Below are positions 20,743 to 31,434 of a stretch of 64,000 nucleotides of DNA, piece after piece. The notes below the pieces were generated by a model. It was given only the letters and a program-made list of their open reading frames with translations, was not told the DNA's origin and did no database searches. The stretch's first letter is position 1; each line of letters starts with the position of its first letter. Both the position numbers and the translations under genes were made by a program. Source of the DNA: Puccinia triticina (Eukaryota; Basidiomycota; Pucciniomycetes; Pucciniales; Pucciniaceae). Location: positions 2,721,501-2,785,500 of the forward strand of contig NC_070573.1 of NCBI RefSeq assembly GCF_026914185.1. The letters are read 5' to 3'.

Positions 20743-23700
20743 GGGGACATAGATTTTTACAAAGTGCCTTTTACAGGGTGCAAGGCCCTGTAAAAGTTGC
20801 ACAGCGTAAAATTATCAAAACATGGGGGTTATGTGTAGTTTCAAAAAGTGCCGGCCCCATTTTGCACCTTGCAAAGGGATGCCCTGCAAAAAACACTTTG
20901 CATTATGCTACCCTCATTGTTTCAACTACAGTATTACACTACCAAGTTTACGGTGCGGCCAGGTGTACTGTTTAAATCTCTAAATTGGAGGTCCCACGTG
21001 GAATTTTACTATCATACAGCCAAAATAATCAATAACAGGGCTTGCAAAAATACAGCTTCTGCGGCTTTCCATTCAAAAATACAAGCACAGATGGAACTGT
21101 GTGCATGTGTGTATCAAGCAGATGAGGACGTGGTCGGAGCCGACCATATGTAACAGCCCAATTGATCCACCCCAATATAAGCGCTTGTCCCCTCTTCCGT
21201 GGCTCATTTCCCCCTATCCCGGACCACAAACCTGTCCGGCTAGTCCAATGTCCACCTCTCCCTCAATAGACCATGACCCACCCGGGTCCAACCCATCAGA
21301 TGAAGTTCTCTCGAATAACCCATCCGATCTAGTCCTCTCAAATCCGTTGAGTGTAGTTACCAAGTGGGAGTTGCCACTTGATTTTGCAAGCTTCCGGACG
21401 TTCATAGATCATGGATGTACCTTGGACCGTGAAAACTACCCAATCTACCCAAATGGCGCCACCACGTTTGTCAAGGAGGCCAATCAGATAATCGTAAATT
21501 TTGGATCCGTTGGATTTACAAAAACCACCGGAGTGGAGAAGCGAGCCAAAGGCATCTGGAAAGTCCAGAGGGTCTATTGCCTTGGGGCCCTGGTTTGTGA
21601 TATGGACACTTGTCAGTGGGTCGGCTCACCCCCAACTGCCAGAGGTGCCATCCAGGAGTACATTGATAGGTGAGTTTTTTGAGTTTTATCGGTCACTCTG
21701 CTGTTGATTCCCCAAAAAAATTAAAATCATCATGCTCTTTTTCATCTTTAGGGAGCCGCAGTGCCCAGGAGCCGCCGGCCAATGCCCAGGAAAAGTCATC
21801 TGGGTTTCTTGCAACGAGACAGCAACACGATTTGATTTTCATGTCCCGTCCGGGTGGGCATTACTCCGACATCGAGGTGTGCATGATCATCCATGGCCTG
21901 AATCCAAAAAACCCGGCCCCCTCTCACGTGCGGATCGTCAAGAACCCAACCAAGGGTGCTTTGAAATTAAAGGTATGGCTTTATTTTTTGGTCTTCCACA
22001 CATAGATTCAGATCATCCATCCTGAATTTTGTTATTGCCAGATGGGTCAATCCGAAAGCCTTGATGATCCCCTCACCAGTGTCACAGATATCCACAGCTT
22101 GCTGGTGAATGCCGATCGTTTGAGATACTACCGTCGCCTCATGCTTTGTGAGCTCAACATTGTTCCTGACAAGTTAGGAGCTGGTGTTGGCGATAAATTT
22201 ATGATGGACATGTTCCAATGGAACAAGTAAGTCACATCACATCTGTTCCTGCTGTTTCAATTAAATTCTTCCCCCTGTTGATTTATCATTCTCTGTTAGG
22301 CGCGGTCTGCTGGTGACCTCATCGGGATTTCAGACCGAGTCTGAACATTTCACCTTCCAAACTAAGTGGATGGCCAACCGGCTGATGGCCCAAGACCAAA
22401 ACAACGAGGTCTACCAGGGAGGCCTTATATCCGATGTGACATTTTGCTTTTTTGAGAATGACTATCTCCTTACAACATCAATGTTTTGCAAGCAAACGGC
22501 AAGGTGGATTTGGGGCCTCAGCACAAACTATTACAAGCTCCACTTCACAGCGCTGTTGAGACAGATTGTTCGGCCAGACCTGACACCTGCCAAGCGGGAC
22601 TTGATGGTTCGCCAAGTTGTTGATTTCTCGCTTGCACAATTGGAAGGCTTCAAAGCGGCGTACATGGACGTCTTCGCATGTACAGACCCTACTCGAGCAG
22701 CTAAGATGATCAAGGGTTGCACCAGCACTTTCGTGCCCAGGTGACAAGGGTCAGGCGCAATCGCTCAATCCTTGCAGCCGATCAAGATGTAAGTTTTAAT
22801 TGACCTTTCATCATGTTCTCCTTAGCTTCAAGAGATCTGACAAGCTTGTTTCAGGCTGACTTCCAAAAGAAGTGCATGGCCTTGCTTGATCCGATTGAAG
22901 AAGGTGGACCTACACATGAGGAAAAGATTGACGAAATACGCCGCCTTTTCCCCAAAACCAAACGTTGGCTTGACTGGTGGACAATGTCCGATGTCCAAGC
23001 CATGCTTTTTCCGTCTCGTTGGCCTATGCTAGATGATCATCCTGATGGCGACGACGGACTTCCTGATACAACCAATGCCATCGAAAGCATGCATCGGGTC
23101 TATTACATGATTAGGTGAGTCTTTTTGGCCTGCTATGTTGCGCCAAGCTTGATGCTGATTCTTATGATATCTTCAGCTCGGGCAAGAAATGCCTAATGGT
23201 AGGCATGGTTGAGCTCTTTAGTTAAATCAACATCTTAGAGGAAGAATTTAATGCTGTCATGTGTGGCATCTTGGTCGAGTATGGATCTCAGACTAAAATG
23301 CAAGTCAACATTTCGCATTTGATGGGGTGGGCCAAACCCACCAAGCGCAAATTTATCAATGATGGTCGACCCCCCGACACCACTGCTGCTCTTTTGGACA
23401 GACCAGATCCATCAACCAAGAAAAAGAATCTTGGCCGACCAAAAAACTCTCCAAACGTTGACCGAAGCGAGTGGTCAACCTACCAATTGTATGCGGCCTC
23501 CTCTGAGGAACACTTACGAAACTGTTGTTGGATGGCCACAGCCATGGAGTCCTTGTTTGCACTGTACAACCCCCTCTGGCTTCGCAACAGCAAGGGGAAA
23601 GGGGCGACCCTCTTTTATCATCTTGTTCTCCACTTTGGTTCCCAAACGACCTTCAACATCACCAAGATTGGCCGCATAAAAACAGTCTTGACCAACGGAC

Positions 23701-25504
23701 AGTCAAAATTGTTCAAGATCTGCAACAAACAGCACCAAGCCAACTTTCGGCCTGGCGCGTTTGCTTTGTGTGACTTCTTCTTGGAGCTCCTATTGGACCC
23801 CAAGTTCAATCCAACCAAGGCTTTGAACGGACTTTTCGAGCTTGTTGAGCACCGGAAGTTTGTGTGTAACTCGGCCAAGCCATGCCTGGACGAACAAGTC
23901 CGATCGGTGACAACCGTCAAAATAGAACGGAAGATGTTTCAGGAGAACAACGTTGCCGAATCCGATTTACAGGGACTGATCGATGTTTGGACAACTACTG
24001 GGCTTTCCAAATCACCCGGACTGGTGTATTGGTGCAAATCTGTCTTGGCTTCAAAAAACAAGAAGCCCAAATCAAGGGGCAGACCCCCAAAGGTCAAGAA
24101 GGACGATCTCACGAACAAAGTCAAGGTGCTCTCTCAAACCACGAGAGATACAAATCACTCGGTCCAGTATGTTTGGGAGAACTCTTGGCTAGCCTTCAAA
24201 GAAGAACTGCCTCCTCAACATATATACTTTTTTGCCAAAGTCACCTCAATCACAGATCCAATTGAGCAGCAACAATACATGCGTTCAATGGATTGGCCAT
24301 ACCAACTAAAGGTTTCCGGCGAGAAATACACTCTCTTCTCTCGCGGCTTCTGGAACGGACACCACTCCTGGTGCAAGGTGGTCCGGAGCGGTCGTGGCAG
24401 CACCACCGGTGTATGGTTACACGATGATCAGCAAAACGAAGGTATTGCTCGACTCGTGAACACTGATGCCTCGTCCATTGGGGGCTGTCATCCATTTACA
24501 AGTTGGCTCTTTTACTCCCGTCGCTGGACTGCTTCAGAGGAGAAATATGTACAGGATTCAATCAGCAAGATAAGCGCTGACCACCCAGATGCCAATGGCA
24601 ACACCCCCTTTGTGAACTTGGGCAATCTGATCAATCCACAAGTTAATTCCAGCCCGGTTAGTCGCAAACAGGAAAGACCTTTCAAGGATGACAAGTACAT
24701 TGTGGATAACTTTGAAGATTTGGAAGCTAGCAAGCCTGATGACAACTCGGACGACGATTCCAGCAAGACCAAATCCAAATCGGGTGAAGAAGACAATGCT
24801 ATACCTGACTTGAGCGATGAAGAGACTTCTGTGGTGTCAAATACAACCAAACCCCTCGCCAAGAAAACGATCAAGTTGAAACTGAAGCTCCCTGCACACC
24901 CTGCGCAAGAATCTCCGCAGAAACGAGTCGCCGATCCAGCCAAACAGCCCAAATCACCCAACTCCAACTCTCCCCCTTTGGAACAAGCCGATCAACCTGA
25001 ATCGTCTGCCAATGAAGTCAAGGCAATCCAAAGAAGGAGTAAGAGGTCCTCTAGGAAGTAATTCCTTGATCTTTCCTCTTTTTTATTGCTTGGTTTCTTT
25101 TTTCTTAGTGTTTTGTAAGTAGTCAAGCACCTTGTGAATTTCATTGGGCAGCCTGTAAATTTACTTTTGCAACGCCCAAAATGATTTTTTACAACCTAAA
25201 TTTTGCTCGGTAGTCCTCACCACTTGTTAAAATCGAGTTTGGAGGTCAAAACTTGAGATTTGCAGGGTGTTCAGTTTACAAAGTGCCACCCTGCAAAAGC
25301 GGGGCTTGTAGAAGTCTGCATAGGTAATCTCATTGTTACTTTTATGGGGCACTTTTTACATGGCCTCCCTTTGCAAGGTGACAAATCAGGCCACCCCACT
25401 GTAAAACTACACATAGCCCCCCCAAATGTACACTTTTACAGGGCCCTTGCTTTACAGGGCCTTGTACCCCGTAAAAAGGACTTTGTAAAAATCATCTGCC
25501 CTGG
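20743..25504 (+). mobile_element. 4.76-kb Mutator-like DNA transposon
   Basis: The perfect 8-bp duplication TTTTTTAG (20735-20742 and 25505-25512) flanks long imperfect inverted termini of about 160 bp. They share GATTTTTACAAAGT, TTTTACAGGG, TATGTGTAGTTT and CACCTTGCAAAGGGA (left 20743-20900, right 25340-25504 inverted). The internal multi-exon gene encodes a DDE transposase with a GCM/WRKY-like zinc finger. Long inverted repeats, 8-bp duplication and zinc-finger type fit the Mutator superfamily. Copies A and C show the unoccupied site. Confidence 0.9.
21248..25061 (+). pseudogene. Mutator-like transposase with GCM-type zinc finger and C-terminal USP-like protease domain, decayed
   Basis: Exons 21248-21669, 21752-21972, 22042-22226, 22300-22788, 22855-23114 and 23177-25061, all with GT-AG introns. 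Exons 1-2 carry Cys/His ligands (VYCLGALVCDMDTC; CPGAAGQC; RHRGVHDHPWP) of GCM/WRKY type. Exon 4 has SDVTFCFFENDYLLTTSM (first Asp region); exon 5 has TTNAIESMHR (Glu). Exon 6 has NCCWMATAMESLF and, about 270 residues later, FWNGHHSWCKVV with WLHDD. These match the Cys and His boxes of ubiquitin-specific proteases in order and spacing. An acidic/Lys tail follows. Breaks: an extra base in the A/C-rich tract at about 21907-21935, a missing base at about 22720, and TAA at 23223-23225. Transposase identity is firm; the protease assignment is inference from motifs. Confidence 0.8.
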
Positions 25505-25512
25505 TTTTTTAG

Positions 25513-25831
25513 TAGGTGGTAGGACTGCAAGGGGATGTAACCACGATTTTAACAAAGCCTCTCTGAGGAGGCGCGAAGCGTGTCTAAAAGCTCTAATGTC
25601 ACATCATTGGCCCTACAGACTCGAGTTTTTCTTGTAAAGAATGGTACATTCTTTTGCAAAAATGATTTAAAAACTGTGGTTTGGGGTTTAAAAAAACTGA
25701 GTAGACAGACTTGTAAGTTGTAGCCTGCTATCTCAGCTTTGATTACCTTTTTTTTTATAGCTTACTGCCCCTTATAATTACCAGCCCAATCCACCTACTG
25801 TGGACTGGTTCTGAAGGGGTCTGCCAGGCAT
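25513..25831. other. End of repeat copy B and unassigned flank
   Basis: 25513-25545 completes copy B. A GAGGAGGCGCGAAGCG hairpin module (25560-25580) is followed by AT-rich sequence without a supported gene. Confidence 0.4.
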
Positions 25832-26043
25832 TAGGGGGTTTCAAAGTTGAAATCAAGGTTGTGCAGGACCTTGTGCAGGTCCAATTTCCAGGAAAAAATT
25901 TGACTACCAAAAATAGCAATCTGGGGGCTCTAGTTTGAACACCCCCAAAGTGCAAAAACCTCCTGATCTTGCATCAGGAGTTTCCAACCTGGAGAATCTT
26001 AGGCAGAAACATTTTTTCCATAACAAGTTACCTCCCGGAGTCT

Positions 26044-27340
26044 GGGCCGGTCCTTCAGTGTGCACATACAACTCAATGACCAGTATGTACTGGTAATTGA
26101 GTGGGTACAGATAGCACTCAATAATCATTCAATGAAAGGTCTGTACTGGTCATTGAGTGTTGTGAGTACCCACTTGATGACCAGGACAAACCTGACCAGC
26201 CTGCCATTGAGTGACACAACCTACAGACAACCAGCCATCCAGTTTTGTGAGTACCACCCACTAAATGGCCTGTACATACCTGACCAGCCATTGAGTGTTG
26301 TGTCACTGGATGGACAGTACAAAACCAACCAGCCATTGAGTGTTGTGTCACTTGATGTCTGGTACAGACCCAAACAGCCATTGAGTATTGTGTCACTTGA
26401 TGGCTGGTGTTAGAATTGGAGTAACTAGGATTGATTTCCTTATTAGTTAATCATATAAATATATACAAGACACAGCAATGATACAAGACTAATGGGAATA
26501 GGTTGTGTACCTAGGAGCAAGTCGTTATCCAGCTCCTTATAGTTTAAGAGTAGAACGTTGGAGGGAGTTGGCAAACAGCTGTTGAGCAGCTGTGCTGATT
26601 GTTGAGGTGAATATGGAAAAGGGAAGAGATAGAGTGCTGGTGAATAACAGTTGTAGGAGTTAGCATCCAACAAGCCGAGGGAGGTTCTGGTCGGGGCGCT
26701 CTTGCTCTCACTTTTAGCTTGGTCTTTTATTCAGACATGCGGTTTGGCTATGCGCTGGGACAGGGAGCTGATCGTGCTTTGTCCTGAGAGGAAACAAGCT
26801 ACAGTATCAGCATCCTCAGTCTGGATTGGCTCTGCAGCAGGCGCACTTACCTCCAGTCATTGCTGGGGTAATGCGTCCTCTGAGGCTGGAGCCGGTATGG
26901 CCTAGGTGCACTTCGGATCTGTTTGTGCTGTGGAAGAAAGCAATCTCTCAGCCAACGGTCCTTTGCTTGGGTAGGGATAAGCCAACACTAACCTTGAAGG
27001 TAAGTTGTTGAGATTGATCTGGTTATGCTCTGCGTCGTATGCTGACGTGGCTGGTTGGGGTGGAGAAGTCAGCTTGAAGCTTCTTCATCCACCTGGGACA
27101 AATGCATATGCATTGTCTGAAGGAGCGGTCACTGACCTTTCTCCTTTATTGGTTTAGGGTTAAACCCAGGCCCTCTTTGGCGCTTTAGCGCGGTTCCAGA
27201 GCTCAAATCCTCACAGCTGGTACAGACACAACCGGCCATCAAGTGTTGTGTCACTCAATGGCTGGTATAGACCCAACTGGCCATCAGGTGGTATGCGTAA
27301 TCACGGACCAGTTGAGTGTGTGCCGTCTCACAACTGATGA
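26044..27340. repeat. Palindromic satellite D (CATTGAGTG/CACTTGATG), interrupted
   Basis: Units of about 45 bp with arms such as CACTTGATGGCTGGT and ACCAGCCATTGAGTG around a short ACAGACCCA centre. The array runs 26044-26407, then resumes at 27216 after the solo LTR and ends near 27340. Confidence 0.85.
26408..27215 (+). repeat. 808-bp solo LTR with 5-bp target duplication
   Basis: Begins TGTTAGAATTGG and ends CCTCACA, flanked by GCTGG at 26403-26407 and 27216-27220. It contains a TATA-like ATATAAATATATA (26455-26467). No internal coding region remains, so this is the product of LTR-LTR recombination. It is related to sequence at about 31500 (TAGGAGCAA...GTTTAAGAG). Confidence 0.92.
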
Positions 27341-27521
27341 CTGGTATGCGGGTGTGATTGGGGATAGGTGAAAACACCCTTGAGGGAGTGTTTCTGACCT
27401 TTTTCCTGCTCTTGGAGCCTTTTTCAAAGAAGGAAATCAGGTCCACAGGAGAGGTTCCAGGTCCATTTTTTCCTGATTCCTGGGACCTGCACAACCTGAT
27501 TTTCAACTTTGAAACCCCCTA

Positions 27522-28150
27522 TTTTTGAGATCAAATTTTGAAATTACCCAAGCTTGCATGGGCTCAAAGGGGGCGGATTGTCTACAGAAATCCACCATGT
27601 AACAACATTTACAGGATTTTTCTTGCCAGAGGGTAAGGATAGAGAGGAGTTCGAAATGGGTGAAATTTAGCCAAGATCCTGGTGATTCTAATGGTGCCAG
27701 AGGTACAATGAGAATTGGAATTCTAGAGGGAGATATTGGAGAAAATGGGGGAGTGTGACATCTTCCCTGCCATTTGTCTCAATCCTGTAGGGTGAGACAT
27801 GCCGCTTTAGAGGCAAGTCAATCCTTGAGAGGTCAGAAGGGTACACTTGTGTTAAGTTTGATGTAACCAAGGAATTCAAGGATGATGTGGTATGCTTTGC
27901 TATAGAAAGATGGCAATTAACCAAAACCCGCAGCCAGCCGGTCCCCACTCAATCTCAGACCAATTTGCACAAGCCCAAGCGGCCTCCCACTGCGCTTCTG
28001 CTCCCTGGTTTCTTCTAGCTTATCACAATCCCTTCACTTCAGAGACCAGGAGCAATCTTAGCTAAGTCCTTTGATTGGAGGCGCGAAAGGCAACCCTCTG
28101 AAGGAGGGACTTAGACCCAACCTCGCGACAGAGTAGGCAGCAGAAGCTCT
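27522..28150. other. Unassigned; holds a fragment repeated at 44555-44690
   Basis: 27890-28018 is about 80 percent similar by eye to 44560-44690 (ATGCTTTGCTA(T/C)AGAAAG; TCTCAGACCAATT). In both places the sequence reads like a coding fragment, but no domain is recognised and no complete gene is present. Confidence 0.45.
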
Positions 28151-28462
28151 TTGAAACCAGCTCTTGGTATTCTCCTCAGCACCTCATTTCTAACTCACCT
28201 TTCTTCCACTTCAGTGGTTCACTGGTACATTTACATTATTTTCCTGAGTTATGTAGCAGTCACAGCACCAAAGATCAATCAACACAGTTTTACTCACTAT
28301 AGTCTTGCTCACTCAAAGATTACCAGCAACCATTGTACCCTAACAAGTACTGCTCCTTTCAAAGAACTGCCAAATCCTTAATCTCTACTGTCTTCCAGAT
28401 CTTTGTGTAGCAGACTCCCATTTTCATTTCTTCTTAAACCAAACCTTCAAACAACACCTACC

Positions 28463-28628
28463 ATGGCTGATTCAAATGCCAACCAAGCCCTTTCTAAGAA
28501 AATCAAACCTGCAACTTCAGGAAAAGACCAAGTGGATGATGATACAATCTTGCAGACTTTAATCCCCAAAGTTTCAATGGCAAATGTGAGCAGAAGCAAT
28601 AAACCAGGGGTGAGCGGCAGTGCAAACG
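28463..28628 (+). CDS. Possible first exon of an unrecognised gene
   Basis: ATG in ACC-ATGG context opens MADSNANQALSKKIKPATS and ends at a good donor (AACG|GTAAGTC). The downstream sequence is interrupted by the tRNA-derived repeat and a MITE. Later open stretches (29050-29265, 29941-30207, 30226-30780) may be remains of the same gene or element. Function unknown. Confidence 0.35.
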
Positions 28629-28691
28629 GTAAGTCAAACCCCACACATGGTGATAAGTATAAAGGGTGCTACAGATTAGAGAGAGAGATTA

Positions 28692-29054
28692 CATAGGACA
28701 CATAATATTTTATGGAGTTTCACAGCTTATGAGCCCAGCGCTACCGCGTGATACCTAGGATATTATGGAGTCTTGGTATGATAAACCCCTTTCATAGCAC
28801 GGGGGGCTGTCAGGTTGTGGTTCTGCTACTCTTAGCTTTATCATACCTGCTGGTGTCACTCATTCATGACCTGTCATTTACAGGTCTTACCCTCAATTAG
28901 GGATCTTCATGTGACACCAGTGGATGTTCTTTCACCCACCTGCAGCCATTCATATCCAAGCGTCCTTAGTACAGTGGTTAGTACACTTGACATGGATATA
29001 AGAGACATGGGTTCAACTCCCATAGGACACATAATATTTTATGGAGTTTCACAG
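28692..29054. repeat. tRNA-derived (SINE-like) unit between 34-bp direct repeats
   Basis: The same 34 bp (CATAGGACACATAATATTTT...TTTCACAG) occur at 28692-28725 and 29021-29054, 329 bp apart. The second copy is fused to a tRNA-like head (28960-29031) whose 3' acceptor strand is the first part of the repeat. Confidence 0.7.
28960..29031 (+). tRNA. tRNA-like sequence (tRNA-Asp-derived), probably SINE head or pseudogene
   Basis: Box A-like TTAGTACAGTGGTTAGTA and box B-like GGTTCAACTCC are correctly spaced. The acceptor arms GCGTCCT/AGGACAC pair 6 of 7, the D-stem is GTAC/GTAC and the T-arm TGGG/CCCA. The anticodon stem pairs poorly and position 33 is not T, so it is unlikely to be a functional tRNA. 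Overall alignment is best to tRNA-Asp. Confidence 0.55.
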
Positions 29055-29558
29055 AAACTACATATCAAAAATTGCTCAATTGTGTGTAGGGCCACAAGCC
29101 GTGATGGCAGATACTAGCGGAATTAACGCAGGCCCACCACAACAGCTGCTGTCAGATACAAGCACAAAAGTTGCAGTTAATGCCAAAGAGTCCAACTGTG
29201 ACACTCTGAGGCAGGCAGAAGGAGGAAGGGGAGAAAAAGAAAGGTCCCCGGAGTTTGTCCAATAATACCATGCTTGTCATGATGACCAAGAAAATTGACA
29301 CATCAATCCATTTAATCACACTGTGAAAAAAACTCAAGAAACTGCTGCCAGTTGAAATATCAAAGGGAATTCTGCTACATCTCAGTATAGAGAAGAGCAC
29401 AAACGCATCTGGGACCAAGCGCTAGTGGTGCAAGCAGCAGGTGACATTTTCATGTCTGATGTCTACTTCAAAGCCAATGCTGTGATGGACCTGCCTGCAG
29501 AAGATCAACATAAAGAATTCAGCCAGCCGGTAAACCAATTCACTCAGATTTCCCAACC

Positions 29559-29945
29559 AACAAAGGGTAGTTACGCTACGCGTAACGCATAGATAACGGT
29601 AATGTAACGGAATTTTTGCTGTTATCTACGCGTTACGCGCAACAGCGGTGCGATTACGTTAGCGCACCATATTAAGCCCTTTTCTTTATGCTTGTTGCGT
29701 TATCCGGGAGCGCGGAGCCCCTGAGAACGGGCAAAAAATGAGGCTAAAAAAGCCTTAAATGGTCCGTTATTGCGTTATCCAGGGGATAACGCAATAACGG
29801 GCCTCAAAAATGAGGCCCGTTATGTTACGCGCGGGGCCTAAAATGTCCCCATCACTAGTAAAGTAACAGGGGGGCCTGGATAACAGGGGTAGTTATGTTA
29901 CCAAAATTGCGCGGATAACGCAACGTAACATAACTACCCTTTGTT
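29559..29945. mobile_element. 387-bp CpG-rich MITE
   Basis: Inverted termini AACAAAGGGTAGTTA(C/T)G, flanked by TTCCCAACC / GCCCCAACC (29550-29558 and 29946-29954; 7 of 9 match). The interior repeats GCGTTA(T/C), GTTACGCG and GGATAACGCAATAACGGG in both orientations and is unusually CpG-rich for this window. No coding sequence. Confidence 0.82.
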
Positions 29946-30548
29946 GCCCCAACCCAAGACAAACCCTAACCACAGTCACCATGTGATCATGAGTCAAGGC
30001 AGGAATCCCCCCACAAGAGTACTCAGCCCTCTGGAAAGCTCTAACCATTATTTCATGAATGAGGGCAAAATATTACATGCAATTGGTTCAGGCACCAACC
30101 ACAACCATATTGGCTTTACACCCTTTCTAGACAAAAACATCAGGAACCCCTCCCATTCACCATCTTCAACTGGTAATGGCTACAACAATCCATGCTGCAG
30201 CACTTAGACCACCCCCACAAATCAGATGAAAACTCCTCTGATTGAGAAAGAAGGCTACCTTATAAAGGGTACACATTCTTGTTGGAATGCTCCCAAACTT
30301 TTTCTCAATGGACCAGAAACCACAGATATTTTGCAAGAAATCTCCACAATTTCTACCATATTTTCAAATTTGCCATACTCCTGCTGGCACATAAGTCAAA
30401 CTCTGACAAAATTGTGGAGGAAGTTTGTTGCATCATGATAGCCTTTCAATACAACATTGAGATCAGAAGCAACATATTCTCGCATCTAATCACTGATTCT
30501 GGAGGAGAAGTGTCATCCCCAACACCTCTCTACGGAAGAATTCAGTAA

Positions 30549-31430
30549 TTGAAAAATGTTACATTTGAGCTAGATTGGGAGGAGAATCTACACGCAAACC
30601 GTTTTCCAAACTCAGGCATAGACCCCCTGACCGGGTACCCAAAGCAAATACAGATTCATAAACTCTATTCCGGGAACCATAACATGATCCTGAACCATCT
30701 TGCTCAAAACCCAAACTGGCTAAAGCACTTGGGAATCCCCTTCAACAATCAGAAACATCAGCAAAACCAGTACATGTCAGTGTTAGAGTCAGCGCAGCTG
30801 ACCTCAAGTCTGCCTTTATTGTTATTTCTACCTCAACTCTCTTATACCTTTTTGTTTTCAAGGTTTAACCTTGTTTTGACTTCAGATTATTTTTTCTCAT
30901 TCAATTTTAACCCTAGTTGCCACTGGCCATGTGAAGCCCCGCATGTCTTGCGGGTTTCATTAGGTGTCACATTGCCTATCACATGACCCACACAGCCAGG
31001 GATACAGTCCCAGCCTCTCCCCCTCCTTCCTAGCCCGGCAGAGACCTCCGGACCCCTTTGACATCTCTCTGCTGAGCTAGGTGAGTTTTTCCATTTCTCC
31101 TTTTCCCTTCTTCCTTCTGATCCTCAAGACATTGTACATAGACTTACTGAGAGACCTCCGGACCCCTTCGACATCTCTCTGCTGAGCTAGCCACGTAATC
31201 CAAGCTCCCCGAACGTTGGTTCTAGAACCGCTAGGCCTTTGAGCCTGTCCCACCGTGCCTCTCCAGCCTCTGCTCAGTGAAGGGTCTCCCGACCCTTACA
31301 GGCCACTTTCGAATATCTCAAATCCTTCATAGAGTTCCTTATTTGTGACCCACTTGGACAGCAGCGCCTTGTAGGCGCAACAGAGCGCTCCAACAACATG
31401 TACATGCGTGATTATTTCAACCAAAATTGA
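30549..31430 (+). pseudogene. Coding relic of unknown family disrupted by a solo LTR
   Basis: The open frame ends ...WLKHLGIPFNNQKHQQNQYM at 30780. After the LTR, an open frame of about 40 codons reads ATFEYLKSFIEFLICDPLG and NNMYMRDYFNQN to TGA 31428-31430. Together they look like one C-terminal exon cut by the insertion. I do not recognise the family; position and repeat context suggest a transposon gene. Confidence 0.5.
30781..31300 (+). repeat. Solo LTR of the gypsy-2 family
   Basis: Begins TGTTAGAGTCAGCGCAGCTG and ends about ACCCTTACA. Two blocks match the gypsy-2 LTR (TTAGAGTCA..CAGCTGACC and CAATTTTAACCCTAGTT). It contains a duplicated block GAGACCTCCGGACCCCTT / ACATCTCTCTGCTGAGCTAG (31045-31080 and 31151-31189). 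A 5-bp target duplication was not found, so the 3' end is approximate. Confidence 0.65.
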
Positions 31431-31434
31431 AAAT

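Larger units (their letters stand above)
19400..25545 (+). repeat. Dispersed repeat 'P', copy B, interrupted by three insertions
   Basis: Collinear with copies A and C once three insertions are removed: 19441-19513 (9-bp duplication), 20446-20578 (3-bp duplication) and 20743-25504 (8-bp duplication). It resumes after the last with TAGGTGGTAGGACTGCAAGG, matching copy A. Confidence 0.8.
25832..27521. mobile_element. TIR element filled with palindromic satellite and split by a solo LTR
   Basis: The 18-bp perfect inverted termini TAGGGGGTTTCAAAGTTG (25832-25849 and 27504-27521) continue imperfectly for about 40 bp (GGTTGTGCAGG). No target duplication was recognised. The interior is a satellite array (26044-26407 and 27216-27340) plus an 808-bp solo LTR. 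Subtracting the LTR, the element is about 880 bp. The same terminus family bounds 37644-42380. Confidence 0.75.

Noticed and set aside
24512..24967. 151-codon minus-strand frame
   Set aside because: Exact antisense shadow of the acidic/Lys tail of the Mutator-like transposase.
28960..29031. Functional tRNA gene
   Set aside because: The anticodon stem pairs badly and the base before the anticodon is not T. It is embedded in a duplicated repeat, so a tRNA-derived element is more likely.
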